From Sulfuritalea sp. (GTDB taxonomy: Bacteria; Pseudomonadota; Gammaproteobacteria; Burkholderiales; Rhodocyclaceae): DNA of 51,991 bases. The notes beneath the pieces were generated by a model. That model made no database searches, was not told where the DNA came from, and saw nothing but the letters and a program-made list of their open reading frames with translations. Of this stretch, positions 43,959 through 51,991 are shown one piece after another (within the stretch, counting starts at the first letter, position 1; every line of letters begins with the position of its first letter). The DNA lies in the NCBI RefSeq assembly GCF_017302275.1, contig NZ_JAFLDR010000028.1:1-51991 (forward strand), written 5' to 3'. Made by a program: the position numbers and the translations under genes.

Positions 43959-44339
43959 ATGCATACCAACATTCAGCTCATGCACATTGGGCAAGTCATC
44001 CGAGAGATCAGGGAAGCGCGCAACGCCACGCTGGAGGAAGTCGCCTTCGCCGCCGATACGAACGCCAGCAATCTCTCTCGCATCGAGCGGGGAACTCAGG
44101 GCTACTCGCCAGAAACTCTGGAAAGCATCGCTTCAGCTCTGGGGGTAACCGTGTCTGAATTGCATCTGCGCGCCGAAACCGCTACTGATACTGCTGGGAA
44201 GACAGCAGGCAGGAAGCGTCAATTGCAGCCGGCCACACTTGCAGCGAGCAAGTACTCGAAACTAACGCCAGAACACCGCGAACTTGCTGACGAGTTCATG
44301 GCGTTGCTGCTCAGGCGACAGCGGCCAAGCAAGCCGTAA
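43959..44339 (+). CDS. XRE-family HTH regulator, possible R-M controller
   Basis: A 126-aa protein. The N-terminal helix-turn-helix (about residues 8-70) reads IGQVIREIREARNATLEEVAFAA, NASNLSRIERGTQGYSPETL and IASALGVTVSEL. A basic C-terminal tail with a helix follows (LTPEHRELADEFMALL). It is divergent from the R-M gene with about 107 bp between the starts, the layout of an R-M control gene, though it is larger than classic C proteins. ATG 43959 (MHTNIQL) was chosen over an earlier in-frame start; ATG 43980 is also possible. Confidence 0.8.
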   Translation: MHTNIQLMHIGQVIREIREARNATLEEVAFAADTNASNLSRIERGTQGYSPETLESIASALGVTVSELHLRAETATDTAGKTAGRKRQLQPATLAASKYSKLTPEHRELADEFMALLLRRQRPSKP

Positions 44340-44376
44340 TCCGGTTCAAGTCGAAAAACGAATTCGGGAAAACTTT

Positions 44377-44402
44377 CGCACCGTATTGCCAGCGCCGACT
44401 TT
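44377..44402 (-). repeat. Interspersed motif copy 12 (intergenic, island)
   Basis: Minus strand: AAAGTCGGCGCTGGC, AA, TACGGTGCG. It lies in the 195-bp gap after the HTH regulator gene; no other feature was seen in that gap. Confidence 0.65.
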
Positions 44403-44534
44403 CCAATTGCTGAGAGGCGGACTGTCTGGCCATTGAGCGCCTATCGATTGGGCAGCGTATCGAGATGCTTGTTGAATGTTCATCGGCTCGGCGGGCATGA
44501 TCGCCCCACGGCCGAAATACGGTAACGTACTGCA

Positions 44535-46085
44535 ATGTCTGATGCAGTCAAACCAAGCTTTCGCGAATACTGGCCTTACTTCAACGTTACCGACGACGGC
44601 TTTCTCTGGTGGCCGCTGAAAGACGCTATTCGTCTGGCAGCCGGGTATCAGCTTTACGTCGACGATGATCAGGCGCTGGAACCGGAGTTGCGCGCCACCA
44701 GCAAACGGGTTCTGGCCAATGAGCGCACCTTGATTGGCGCCTTTGGAGACGCCCGGTTGAGTATTGCGAAGCCGATCACGTTCGAGCGCGACGGCTTTCG
44801 CTATGTGGATGCCGCCGGCTTCCTGACCTGGCTTTCGCAGTACATCAGCCTGAAGCAACCCAAGATCGAGTTCCCCGACGCCCTCGCCGACGAAGTGAGA
44901 ATCGCGTTGGCGAAGGCTGCGGCTGAGCGACCGCACAAGACCACGAGCGGGCCGTTCGAGAGCCTGACGCTTGCGCTGGAACCGTGGTTCGAGCAGGCGC
45001 TGGTTGAACTCCCCGACGCGCTGCGCTACCGCGTGGATCGGGAAATCCTGGTGCCGTGGGACTCGCTTGCACCTGCGCAACGGCGCGCTGCTGCGCTCCA
45101 GCGGGACTATCGGCACGATCCGGCAATGGAGCAGGATCGCCGGTCCTGGTGGGAATTTTTGGTGCGGAAACGTACCGTCAGAGCGCAGATCGCTACATGG
45201 GAAGCGACCGCTACCCCTGCGGCAAATGATCTGGCGCTGAAAGAGGGTCGGCTGAAAGAAATGCGGGAGGAACTAGCCCGTATGGATGAAAGGCAGCGGC
45301 AGGCATCCGGGAGCTATTCCCCGGCGCGAAAGCCGTCCGCCGCCGCGAATGAGGCACCCGCCATGGGCGCGGACTATATCGCCTACCCCAAGGCCATGGC
45401 GATGCTGGCCGGCCAACTGGATGCGACACCGGAAGAGCTGGCGGCCTGGGTTTGGATGGGGCCGAAGGATAGCGGGATCGCAGCCTACCTGAACGCCAAT
45501 GAACTCGATCCGCCGCCGCGATTCCACTATGACCTCGGCAACGGCGACGATTTTGACTACGTGTCGCCGCTGATGGCCTGCTGGTTCAACGCGGAAGACA
45601 TTGCCCAATTCGAGCCGACGGATCGCTACATCACAGGCCAAACGCTGATAGAACGTTGGAGCCGGCAACCGGGTTTGCAGGCAGAAGCCTTCATTCGCGC
45701 CAAGATTGCCGAATCGAGGTTGCTGGATGCGCACCCGATATTCGGAAGCACTCAAGGCACCTGCCCGGAGCAATCCGGTTTTCCGCCCCTGGCAAGCGGG
45801 CTGTTCCTGCTGGCACATGTTGAGGCGATTGAGGCAGAAGACTTTGCAAACGTCGAGGAAGGTAAGTCTAGAAAAGGTCAGAGCACTGTTCCGCCCGCTG
45901 CTCCAAAATCCAAAGGGCATCTGAATCATGACTTGCAGATGCAGGAACGAGCAAACCAGATCGCTGCTCAGAAAATGGAAGAGACAAAGCGGCCAGTCAC
46001 ACGGGATAAGGTGGCCAAGCTCTTGGCTGCCGAGCTTGGGATGACTATTGACACAGTCCTCCGCAGGATTCGTAAGCAGTGGTAA
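44535..46085 (+). CDS. Hypothetical protein with C-terminal HTH-like segment (516 aa)
   Basis: A long soluble protein. The N-terminus is rich in aromatic residues (YWPYFNVTDDGFLWWPLKDA). A central charged linker (about residues 225-275; KEGRLKEMREELARMDERQR) looks coiled. The C-terminus ends VTRDKVAKLLAAELGMTIDTVLRRIRKQW, which resembles a helix-turn-helix. I do not recognise a characterised family. Its place between a regulator and an AlpA/recombinase module suggests a mobile-element accessory gene. The codon pattern looks coding, and no frameshift is visible. The 191 bp downstream hold nothing recognised. Confidence 0.65.
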   Translation: MSDAVKPSFREYWPYFNVTDDGFLWWPLKDAIRLAAGYQLYVDDDQALEPELRATSKRVLANERTLIGAFGDARLSIAKPITFERDGFRYVDAAGFLTWLSQYISLKQPKIEFPDALADEVRIALAKAAAERPHKTTSGPFESLTLALEPWFEQALVELPDALRYRVDREILVPWDSLAPAQRRAAALQRDYRHDPAMEQDRRSWWEFLVRKRTVRAQIATWEATATPAANDLALKEGRLKEMREELARMDERQRQASGSYSPARKPSAAANEAPAMGADYIAYPKAMAMLAGQLDATPEELAAWVWMGPKDSGIAAYLNANELDPPPRFHYDLGNGDDFDYVSPLMACWFNAEDIAQFEPTDRYITGQTLIERWSRQPGLQAEAFIRAKIAESRLLDAHPIFGSTQGTCPEQSGFPPLASGLFLLAHVEAIEAEDFANVEEGKSRKGQSTVPPAAPKSKGHLNHDLQMQERANQIAAQKMEETKRPVTRDKVAKLLAAELGMTIDTVLRRIRKQW

Positions 46086-46276
46086 GTGGCCGGTTGCCCA
46101 AGTACCTAAAACTGCCCAAATAACTCATTGATTCGACGGACGTAAAGCGACCCGCCAAAAGCTTCCGCCTAAATTTTTGCCCACGCAAAGTGCCTGCCAG
46201 GTGATCCGCTGCAATCCTCAATTGCACGGACAAGGCCACCAAGCAACGCGGAGCACCCGGCCTTGTTCGTAGGGAA

Positions 46277-46531
46277 ATGAACATGGCTGAGCAACTTCGA
46301 TCGTTTTTGCGCCTCAAGCAGGTCAAGGCCGTCACCGGCATGTCCCGTAGCTGGATTTACGAGGCGATACGGCGGGGCGAGTTTCCGGCCCCCGTCACTC
46401 TTGGCGCGCGGGCTGTGGCGTGGGATTCGATTTCCGTGGCGGCTTGGCAGGAACGGCGCATTCGGGAAAGCGCAAGTCAGCGACAGGAGAACGCCAGCGC
46501 TGCGCCGGCTCGCGCCAAACACGGCGGCTGA
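46277..46531 (+). CDS. AlpA-family excisionase-like regulator
   Basis: An 84-aa protein of the AlpA/MerR-like winged-helix type. FLRLKQVKAVTGMSRSWIYEAIRRGEFPAPVTLGARAVAWDSISV is the family core. AlpA-type proteins activate integrase genes or act as excisionases in P4-like elements. First gene of a three-gene module with the next HTH protein and a tyrosine recombinase. Confidence 0.85.
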   Translation: MNMAEQLRSFLRLKQVKAVTGMSRSWIYEAIRRGEFPAPVTLGARAVAWDSISVAAWQERRIRESASQRQENASAAPARAKHGG

Positions 46532-46551
46532 GTTTCGGGACGCGCTGATCC

Positions 46552-47022
46552 ATGGGCAAGCGCCACCCAAACCCACGCCTCGCCAAAATCCATCGCAATT
46601 ACACCGTGGACGAGGTCGCCAGCCTGTATTCCATCCACAGGAACACGGTGCGCGAGTGGATCAAGCGGGGGCTCCCGACAAGTGATGATCGACGACCGAT
46701 GCTGATCCTCGGCCGGGATCTGCTTGCCTTCCTTCAGGCACGGCGGATGAGGAACAAGCGCCCATGCCAGGCAGGCGAAATCTACTGCGTCCGCTGCCGA
46801 GTGCCGAGAGCGCCGGCCGGGAACATGGCCGACTACTCGGCCATTACCGAGACGACAGGGAACCTGGTCGCGATCTGTCCGGATTGCCAGACGATCATTT
46901 ACCGGCGTGTCAGCCTGGCCAGACTGGACCAGATTTGCGGCGATTTGGACATCGCGTTTCCGCAGGCACTGCGACACATAGACGATAGCGCCAACCTCTC
47001 CGTGAACCGTGACTTCAGATAG
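46552..47022 (+). CDS. HTH protein with CxxC pairs, recombinase accessory
   Basis: A 156-aa protein. The N-terminal helix-turn-helix reads YTVDEVASLYSIHRNTVREWIKRGLP (about residues 15-42). The C-terminal half holds two CxxC pairs, YCVRC and ICPDC, probably a zinc knuckle. It is located between the AlpA gene (20 bp upstream) and the recombinase gene. It is likely a DNA-binding partner of the recombinase, by position only. Confidence 0.7.
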   Translation: MGKRHPNPRLAKIHRNYTVDEVASLYSIHRNTVREWIKRGLPTSDDRRPMLILGRDLLAFLQARRMRNKRPCQAGEIYCVRCRVPRAPAGNMADYSAITETTGNLVAICPDCQTIIYRRVSLARLDQICGDLDIAFPQALRHIDDSANLSVNRDFR

Positions 47023-47076
47023 GGAGCCGCGGACCATGACAATTCACAACGACGACGACGACGGGAAGTTCAGGCC

Positions 47077-48195
47077 ATGACGACGCACAACCCCGACAAC
47101 GAGCGAATCAAGCGCAGGTACTTTGCCTATTTGAAGGAAGCCCGACGCCATAGCGAACCGACGGTCGACGCGGTAGCGAAAGCGCTGGCCCGCTTCGAGG
47201 CCGATAGCAAATACCGCGACTTCAGGAAGTTTCATTCCGAACTGGCGATTGCGTTCAAGAAGCATTTGGCCGACCAGCGGAACCAGCAGACCGGCGAGAA
47301 GCTGAGCAAGGCAACCCTGCATGCCACCCTTGCGCATTTGAAAGCCTTCTTCCACTGGCTCGCCGGGCAACCCGGCTACAAGTCACGCCTTCAGTATTCC
47401 GACGCCGACTATTTCAACCTGTCGGAAAAGGATGTGCGCATTGCCACGGCAAGGCGGGAACAAACCGGGCCGACGCTGGACCAGGTGAAACACGTCATCG
47501 CCATGATGCCGGGCGGCAGCGAGATCGAGCGGCGGAACCGTGCGCTGATCGCGTTCACGATTGCGACCGGCGCACGCGACAGCGCCATCGCGTCATTGAA
47601 ACTGAAGCACGTCGATCTGGCTGCTGGCTGCGTCAATCAGGATGCGCGCGAGGTGCGGACAAAGTTCAGCAAGACATTCACGACCTACTTTTTCCCGGTC
47701 GGAGACGAAATTCTGCGAATCGTCGAGGAATGGGTGACGTTTCTGCGGGAGGAAATGCTTTGGGGCAATGACGATCCATTGTTTCCGGCGACACGTATTG
47801 CCTTGGGGGAATCGCGCCAGTTCGAGGTGGTCGGCCTGGAACGGTCCCATTGGAGCAGCGCCGCCAGAATCCGCGAGATATTCCGCAGCGCCTTCAATAG
47901 CGCTGGCCTGCCTTACTTCAACCCGCACAGCTTTCGGAACACGCTTGTCCGGCTTGGCCAGTCGGTCTGCAAGACGCCTGAAGAGTTCAAGGCATGGAGC
48001 CAGAACCTGGGGCATGAAAAGGTGCTGACGACTTTCTTGAGTTACGGGCAGGTCGAGAGCGCGCGCCAAGGCGCGATCATTCGTGGGTTGGCAACGCCAA
48101 AGCTCGCCGCGCAGACGGACATGAGAGTGCTCGCGAAGGCGCTGATGCGTGAATTGCGCGAGTCCAGCGCGGACGTGCATAGATTCGTTGAGTAG
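47077..48195 (+). CDS. Tyrosine recombinase/integrase
   Basis: A 372-aa tyrosine recombinase. An N-terminal SAM-like core-binding domain (about 1-105) is followed by the catalytic domain. The catalytic residues are Arg in TGARDSAI, HxxR in NPHSFRNTL, His in LGHEKVL and the nucleophile Tyr in FLSYGQV. It belongs to the AlpA-linked module. The window holds a second integrase of the P4 type convergent to it (30 bp gap), so two elements may be nested, or this one may perform another recombination. Confidence 0.88.
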   Translation: MTTHNPDNERIKRRYFAYLKEARRHSEPTVDAVAKALARFEADSKYRDFRKFHSELAIAFKKHLADQRNQQTGEKLSKATLHATLAHLKAFFHWLAGQPGYKSRLQYSDADYFNLSEKDVRIATARREQTGPTLDQVKHVIAMMPGGSEIERRNRALIAFTIATGARDSAIASLKLKHVDLAAGCVNQDAREVRTKFSKTFTTYFFPVGDEILRIVEEWVTFLREEMLWGNDDPLFPATRIALGESRQFEVVGLERSHWSSAARIREIFRSAFNSAGLPYFNPHSFRNTLVRLGQSVCKTPEEFKAWSQNLGHEKVLTTFLSYGQVESARQGAIIRGLATPKLAAQTDMRVLAKALMRELRESSADVHRFVE

Positions 48196-48196
48196 C

Positions 48197-48221
48197 AAGA
48201 GTCGGCGCTGGCAACACGGCG
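48197..48221 (+). repeat. Interspersed motif copy 13 (between the integrase genes)
   Basis: AAGAGTCGGCGCTGGC, AA, CACGGCG. Extended by CCGACT it forms a 9-bp hairpin (AGTCGGCGC / GCGCCGACT, 48200-48227) between two convergent genes, so this copy could act as a terminator stem, although no T-run follows. Confidence 0.7.
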
Positions 48222-48225
48222 CCGA

Positions 48226-49440
48226 CTACGCCGCGTTACCGTGGAGCGGGATCACTTCGGCCCCAGCCTTCAGCTTGTCGAGATAGTCCGCCCATTGCTG
48301 CATCATCTTCTTCCGTTCGGGAAGGTGAGCGGTGCGGTTGTAGGCGCGTCCGTTCGGGTCTTTCACGGCATGGGCTAACTGGTGCTCGATCAGGTCAGGG
48401 CGCACGCCCAGCACTTCGTCGAGAATGGTCCGCGCCATCGCCCGGAAGCCGTGCCCGCTCATTTCATCCTTGGCGATACCCAGGCGCCGCATGGCAGCGA
48501 GGATCGCGTTATCGCTCATAGGTCGGCCGTTGGTTCGCGCGCCGGGAAAGACATAGGTTCCGGTGCCAGTCAGTGCATGGAGTTCCCGCAGGATCGCGAC
48601 GGCTTGCGTCGCCAGCGGGACGATATGCTCGCTGTCGGTTTTCGTGACGTGATACCGCCATTCGGCGGCGTCGAGATCAATATCGGCCCATACCGCTTTG
48701 CGCAGTTCGCCGGGGCGCACGAATACCAAGGGCGCAAGACGCAGGGCGCAGGCGACTGTCAGGGTGCCCTGGTAGCCGTCAAGGGTGCGCAGCAGTTCTG
48801 CTGCCTTTGACGGATCAGTCACTGCCGCGAAGTTTTCGGCTTTGACCGGGGGCAGGGCGCCGCGCAGGTCCGGTGCAATGTCCCGTTCCGCGCGCCCGGT
48901 TGCGATGGCATAGCGGAATACCTGCCCGCAGTTGGCCAGCGCCCGGTGCGCGGTTTCGAGCGCCCCCCGGTTCTCGATTCGGCGCACCACGGCCAGCAGT
49001 TCCGGGGCCTTGATTTCGGCAATGGGTCGGCCACCGATCCACGGAAAAATATCGCGCTCGAAGCGCCGCAGGATGCGGTCGCCGTGATGTTCTGCCCAGT
49101 TGGGGGAATACTTCCCGTACCACTCCCGCGCTACGACTTCAAAACTGTTCGCGGCGCGTTCCACCTTGGTCGCCTTGGTGGCCTTCCGGTGTTCGCCGGG
49201 GTCGATGTCATCGGCCAGCAGTTTCCGGGCATCGTCGCGCCGGGTTCTGGCGTCCTTCAATCCGACATCCGGATAGACGCCGAGGGAGAGCAGCTTTTCC
49301 TTGCCGTCGAATTTGTAGCGAAGTCGCCACCACTTACCCCCGGCAGGGGTAACCAGAAGGAACAGGCCGCGCTCGTCAAACAGCTTGACTGGCTTCGCGC
49401 CGGGCTTGGTGTTGCGGACTGCGGTATCGGTCAGGGCCAT
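48226..49440 (-). CDS. P4-type integrase
   Basis: A 404-aa tyrosine integrase with the P4/Arm-DNA-binding N-terminus (LTDTAVRNTKPGAKPVKLFDERGLFLLVTPAG and WRLRYKFDGKEKLLSLGVYPDV). The catalytic domain has Arg in VRPGELRKAVW, HxxR in HGFRAMARTIL, and H...Y in LAHAVKDPNGRAYNRT. Such integrases often use the 3' end of tRNA or tmRNA genes, and this one lies 165 bp from the ssrA 3' end, reading away from it. Its upstream region holds repeated GTTACCCC boxes. Confidence 0.92.
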   Translation of the reverse strand: MALTDTAVRNTKPGAKPVKLFDERGLFLLVTPAGGKWWRLRYKFDGKEKLLSLGVYPDVGLKDARTRRDDARKLLADDIDPGEHRKATKATKVERAANSFEVVAREWYGKYSPNWAEHHGDRILRRFERDIFPWIGGRPIAEIKAPELLAVVRRIENRGALETAHRALANCGQVFRYAIATGRAERDIAPDLRGALPPVKAENFAAVTDPSKAAELLRTLDGYQGTLTVACALRLAPLVFVRPGELRKAVWADIDLDAAEWRYHVTKTDSEHIVPLATQAVAILRELHALTGTGTYVFPGARTNGRPMSDNAILAAMRRLGIAKDEMSGHGFRAMARTILDEVLGVRPDLIEHQLAHAVKDPNGRAYNRTAHLPERKKMMQQWADYLDKLKAGAEVIPLHGNAA

Positions 49441-49443
49441 TGT

Positions 49444-49526
49444 GGGGTAACTCCATCTGAGGTTTCGGGGTTACCCCTAAGAGTTACCCCTGTCTAAAGC
49501 TGGATGCTACGGGACAATGTTACCCC
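49444..49526. repeat. GTTACCCC arm-type repeats, right end
   Basis: GTTACCCC at 49470-49477, 49483-49490 and 49519-49526, with an inverted copy at 49444-49451. The 13-bp step between two of them is close to the 12-bp step of the left-end pair. They lie between the integrase start and ssrA, where arm sites are expected; they could also regulate the integrase promoter. Confidence 0.55.
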
Positions 49527-49550
49527 TTGCTGGACGCTAAAGTCAATAAA

Positions 49551-49571
49551 AAACCCGCACTTGGCGGGTTT
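49551..49571 (-). terminator. Present-day ssrA terminator (bidirectional)
   Basis: AAACCCGC and GCGGGTTT form an 8-bp stem with a 5-nt loop; on the minus strand it is followed by a T-run (TTTTTTATT overlapping the stem end). It lies 35 bp beyond the tmRNA 3' end, probably on the island side. Confidence 0.8.
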
Positions 49572-49605
49572 TAAGGATGTTGCTGGATTGCTTTGTATCA
49601 TTAAA

Positions 49606-49967
49606 TGGTGGAGGCGGCGGGAATTGAACCCGCGTCCATAAGCGCGCCACAGGCAGTTCTACATACTTAGTCTCGCCGTTTGATTTAACCCGCTACCCGC
49701 CGACGGACAGGCTGGCTTCAGGCGATTCGCTGGATTTTCGAACCGTGCATCGCGACCCTGCACAGCCTTAGCATCTGTTAATGATCCTGATGCAACTTGC
49801 GTTGCCTGGTCCAGATGCAAACCAGTTCAGGAGCCAGCCGCAATTAAGCGGCTAGAGCGAAACGCTCGTCGTTGGCAGTTAGTGCTTTCCAGATGGATTT
49901 ACGAGGTACCCGGATCCTCGGTATGCCCTGCATGCTTTGTCACCCATGTCGAAGCCATGTCGCCCCC
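49606..49967 (-). ncRNA. ssrA: tmRNA
   Basis: The 5' end GGGGGCGACATGGCTTCGAC and the 3' end ...CGCCTCCACCA pair into a tRNA-like acceptor. The T-arm GGGTTCAATTCCC is visible near the 3' end. The tag reading frame GCCAACGACGAG... encodes ANDERFALAA followed by TAA. About 362 nt, a normal size. It rescues stalled ribosomes with SmpB. Its 3' end is the likely integration target of the adjacent island; the mature 3' sequence is intact. Confidence 0.95.
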
Positions 49968-50017
49968 TGGATGTTGCGTATCAGATGAGGCCGGACACGC
50001 GTGTTGCAAGCGCGATT

Positions 50018-50677
50018 CTAACGCGTCACGGCGGTGAGGCCGAGAATTTCGCCGGGTGTTCGGGCTATCGCGTCGGCTCCCCAGTCTGCCGGCGGCTTGC
50101 CGTCGCCAAGATAGCCCCATCCGGCGACCACGGTGGTCATGCCCGCCGCGCGTCCCGAGGCGACATCGCGCTCGTCGTCGCCCACGTAGACGCATCGGGA
50201 TGCTGAAATTCCCATCACGGCGCTGGCCAGGTGCATCGGGTGGGCATGAGGCTTGGCGCGCCGGGCGCTGTCGCCACAGACGACGCAGATGCAGCGCTGG
50301 CGCAAGCCGAGGCCTTCGATGAGCGGGATTGCGAACCGCTGCGACTTGTTGGTCACGATGCCCCAGGGGATCGCACGGGCATCGAGTTCGTCGAGATGCT
50401 CCGCCATGCCGTCGAACAGGCGGGTACCGACGCAGAGCGCCTCCTGGTAAATCCCCAGGAAACGCTGCTGCAGATCGGAGTAGCCGGGATCGGTCGGTGC
50501 AATTCCCAAACCGGCGCCGATCATGCCGCGTGCGCCGGAGGATACGTGCGGCCGAAGCTTTTCCATCGATAGCGGCGGGTGTCCCTGTTCGTGCAACAGC
50601 TGGTTTAGCGCTCCGCCAAGGTCGGGAGCGGTGTCCGCCAGCGTCCCGTCAAGGTCGAAGAGTACGGCTTCAAGCAC
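50018..50677 (-). CDS. gph: Phosphoglycolate phosphatase
   Basis: A 219-aa HAD-superfamily phosphatase. Motif I is [10 protein letters not shown], motif II is IVTNKS, then KPHAHPMHL (lysine) and GDDERDV. It hydrolyses 2-phosphoglycolate. I take GTG 50677 ([13 protein letters not shown]), which overlaps the ubiG stop by 8 bp; the frame extends further up inside ubiG but this is not conserved. The ubiG-gph order is common in betaproteobacteria. Confidence 0.92.
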   Translation of the reverse strand: MLEAVLFDLDGTLADTAPDLGGALNQLLHEQGHPPLSMEKLRPHVSSGARGMIGAGLGIAPTDPGYSDLQQRFLGIYQEALCVGTRLFDGMAEHLDELDARAIPWGIVTNKSQRFAIPLIEGLGLRQRCICVVCGDSARRAKPHAHPMHLASAVMGISASRCVYVGDDERDVASGRAAGMTTVVAGWGYLGDGKPPADWGADAIARTPGEILGLTAVTR

Positions 50678-51377
50678 TGCGCCGCGCCCGTATGAGGTAA
50701 TTGATGTCGGTATCGCCACCGATCACGCCTTGGCGGCTGAAGGGGTTGTAGCGCAGGCCGGTGATATCCAGTACTTCCAGTCCTGCATTCCGACACAGGC
50801 GTGCCAATTCGCCGGGCTTGAGGAATCGGGTGTAGTCGTGGGTGCCGCGCGGAATCAGGTTGAACACATACTCGGCGCCGATTACAGCGAACAAATAGGC
50901 CTTGGTATTGCGGTTGAGCGTGGACAGGAATACCTGTCCACCAGGCTTCACCAGGCGGGCGCAGGCGCTCACGGTACTGGCAGGATCCGGCACATGCTCC
51001 AGCATTTCGAGGCAGGTGACGACATCGAAACCGGCCGGATTCTCGTCAGCCATGGTTTCGGCGGCGATCAGGCAGTAATCGACCGCATGCCCGCTTTCGT
51101 AGAGGTGCAGGCGGGCGATTCCTAGCGCCTTTTCCGACAGGTCGATCCCGGTGACCTGGGCCCCCAGCGCTGCCATGCCTTCACTGAGGAGTCCGCCGCC
51201 GCATCCGACATCGAGCACGCGCTTGCCTTTGAGGTTGGCATGCCCGTCGATCCACGCCACGCGCGCCGGATTGATGTCGTGCAGGGGGCGGAACTCCGAG
51301 TTCGGATCCCACCAGCGATGGGCGGTTTCACTGAACTTGTCGATTTCACGTGGATCGGCGTTGCTGGCTGTGCTCAT
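50670..51377 (-). CDS. ubiG: Ubiquinone biosynthesis O-methyltransferase
   Basis: A 235-aa SAM-dependent methyltransferase carrying out both O-methylations of ubiquinone synthesis. [31 protein letters not shown] is the UbiG N-terminal signature. The SAM motif is [34 protein letters not shown] and [17 protein letters not shown] complete the family pattern. It supplies the quinone that HybB may reduce. Separated from ompA by a terminator. Confidence 0.95.
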   Translation of the reverse strand: MSTASNADPREIDKFSETAHRWWDPNSEFRPLHDINPARVAWIDGHANLKGKRVLDVGCGGGLLSEGMAALGAQVTGIDLSEKALGIARLHLYESGHAVDYCLIAAETMADENPAGFDVVTCLEMLEHVPDPASTVSACARLVKPGGQVFLSTLNRNTKAYLFAVIGAEYVFNLIPRGTHDYTRFLKPGELARLCRNAGLEVLDITGLRYNPFSRQGVIGGDTDINYLIRARRSA

Positions 51378-51415
51378 GTCCGGGTATGCGATGTTCGGAT
51401 GGCGTGGGCAAAATG

Positions 51416-51442
51416 AAAAAGCCCTGCAGGGCAGGGCTTTTT
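51416..51442 (-). terminator. Terminator after ompA
   Basis: AAAAAGCCCTGC and GCAGGGCTTTTT form a perfect 12-bp stem with an AGG loop; on the minus strand it ends in T5. It lies 17 bp past the ompA stop. Confidence 0.9.
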
Positions 51443-51458
51443 CGGGAGCTGCTCGGTA

Positions 51459-51991
51459 TTACTTGGTACCGATGACTTCGATCTCGACGCGACGATCGGG
51501 TTGCAGGCAGTCAACGACCTTCTTGCTCTTCGGCCCCTTGCACTGGTCGGCCTTGGTGATCGGCTGCTTCTTGCCCTTGCCTTCGGTATAGACCCGGTTC
51601 GGTTCGACGCCCTTGCTCACCAGATAGGCCTTGACCGCTTCCGCGCGTTTCTCGGAGAGCTTCAGGTTGTAGGCATCGGTGCCGAAGCGGTCGGCGTGAC
51701 CGACGGCGATGATGACTTCAAGCTTGATGCCCTTGATATCGGCGGAGAGCTTGTCCAGCTTGGCCTTGCCTTCGGCGCGCAGATCGGCCTTGTTGAAGTC
51801 GAACAGGGCGTCGGCGGCAACGGTGATCTTTTCACCGGTGGGCTTCGGTCCGGCGACCGGGGCAGGAGCCGGCGGTTCGCAGACTTCCTTCGGCAGCAGG
51901 TCCTTGTCGCACTGGCAGCCGGCCGGATCCTTGGCGGCAGCCGCCGGGGTCCAGTAGCCGGTCCGCCAGCACAGGCCGAAGCCGCTCAGGG
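51459..51991 (-). CDS. ompA: OmpA-family outer membrane protein (5' end outside window)
   Basis: The C-terminal 176 residues are visible. They include the peptidoglycan-binding OmpA domain: ALFDFNKADLRAEGKAKLDKL, VGHADRFGTDAYNLKLSEKRAEAVKAYLV and LQPDRRVEIEVIGTK. The region before it is a Pro/Ala linker with several Cys (CQCDKDLLPKEVCEPPAPAP). The N-terminal barrel or signal lies beyond the window. A strong terminator follows the stop. Confidence 0.93.
   Translation of the reverse strand, partial: LSGFGLCWRTGYWTPAAAAKDPAGCQCDKDLLPKEVCEPPAPAPVAGPKPTGEKITVAADALFDFNKADLRAEGKAKLDKLSADIKGIKLEVIIAVGHADRFGTDAYNLKLSEKRAEAVKAYLVSKGVEPNRVYTEGKGKKQPITKADQCKGPKSKKVVDCLQPDRRVEIEVIGTK

Noticed and set aside
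43852-43959. Longer N-terminus for the fused nuclease-methylase
   Set aside because: The extension reads through the divergent promoter and operator repeats, and the internal ATG at 43851 has a good Shine-Dalgarno.

Overview
The window reads as a chromosome segment of a GC-rich betaproteobacterium, most likely Rhodocyclales or a close relative. This rests on the ompA / ubiG-gph / tmRNA order, the Knallgas-type hox regulators, and protein sequences typical of that group. The assignment is an inference from gene content and order; no database was searched.

Positions 1-26900 hold a [NiFe]-hydrogenase locus behind a recognisable sigma-54 promoter (243-258). Layout: uptake hydrogenase hybO-A-B-C, processing and assembly genes hybD-hybG(hypC)-hybE, a hemerythrin, hypA-hypB-short hypF, two palindromic elements, hypC-D-E, then hoxX, hoxA, hoxB, hoxC. 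The regulatory circuit is completed at 24517-26876 by the sensor kinase hoxJ and the large-subunit-like scaffold hoxV. Between hoxC and hoxJ sit a convergent PhnD-PAS-GGDEF-EAL-CZB protein and a VTT / ATP-grasp / YHS / PGDYG gene run. Working model: the HoxBC sensor and HoxJ control HoxA, HoxA activates the sigma-54 promoter, and the Hyp, Hyb and HoxX proteins mature a quinone-linked membrane hydrogenase. The catalytic module looks like the oxygen-sensitive Hyb type (group 1c), whereas the maturation and regulation genes are of the aerobic Hox type.

Positions 27098-35628 are ordinary chromosomal genes, mostly on the minus strand: an FAD oxidoreductase, a YhhN-like protein, a DUF2189 protein, an alpha/beta hydrolase, metY, a DUF465 protein, a CBS protein and a NarL-type two-component pair. 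A tRNA-Thr(TGT) follows.

Positions about 35853-49606 look like a genomic island inserted at the 3' end of ssrA (tmRNA). It carries about 1 kb of apparently non-coding, structured DNA, a Ser/Thr kinase with a C-terminal FHA domain and small companion genes, and a restriction-modification system in which the nuclease and methylase are fused and the specificity subunit is separate (BcgI-like). It also has a divergent HTH regulator with direct-repeat operators, an AlpA / HTH / tyrosine recombinase module and a P4-type integrase. Beyond ssrA come gph, ubiG and a truncated ompA.

Three layers of repeats are not explained by genes: 13 copies of a motif of about 25 bp built on AGTCGGCGCTGGC, found in genes and spacers on both strands; a two-hairpin element present twice with compensating stem changes; and a 103-nt attC-like imperfect palindrome in the island.
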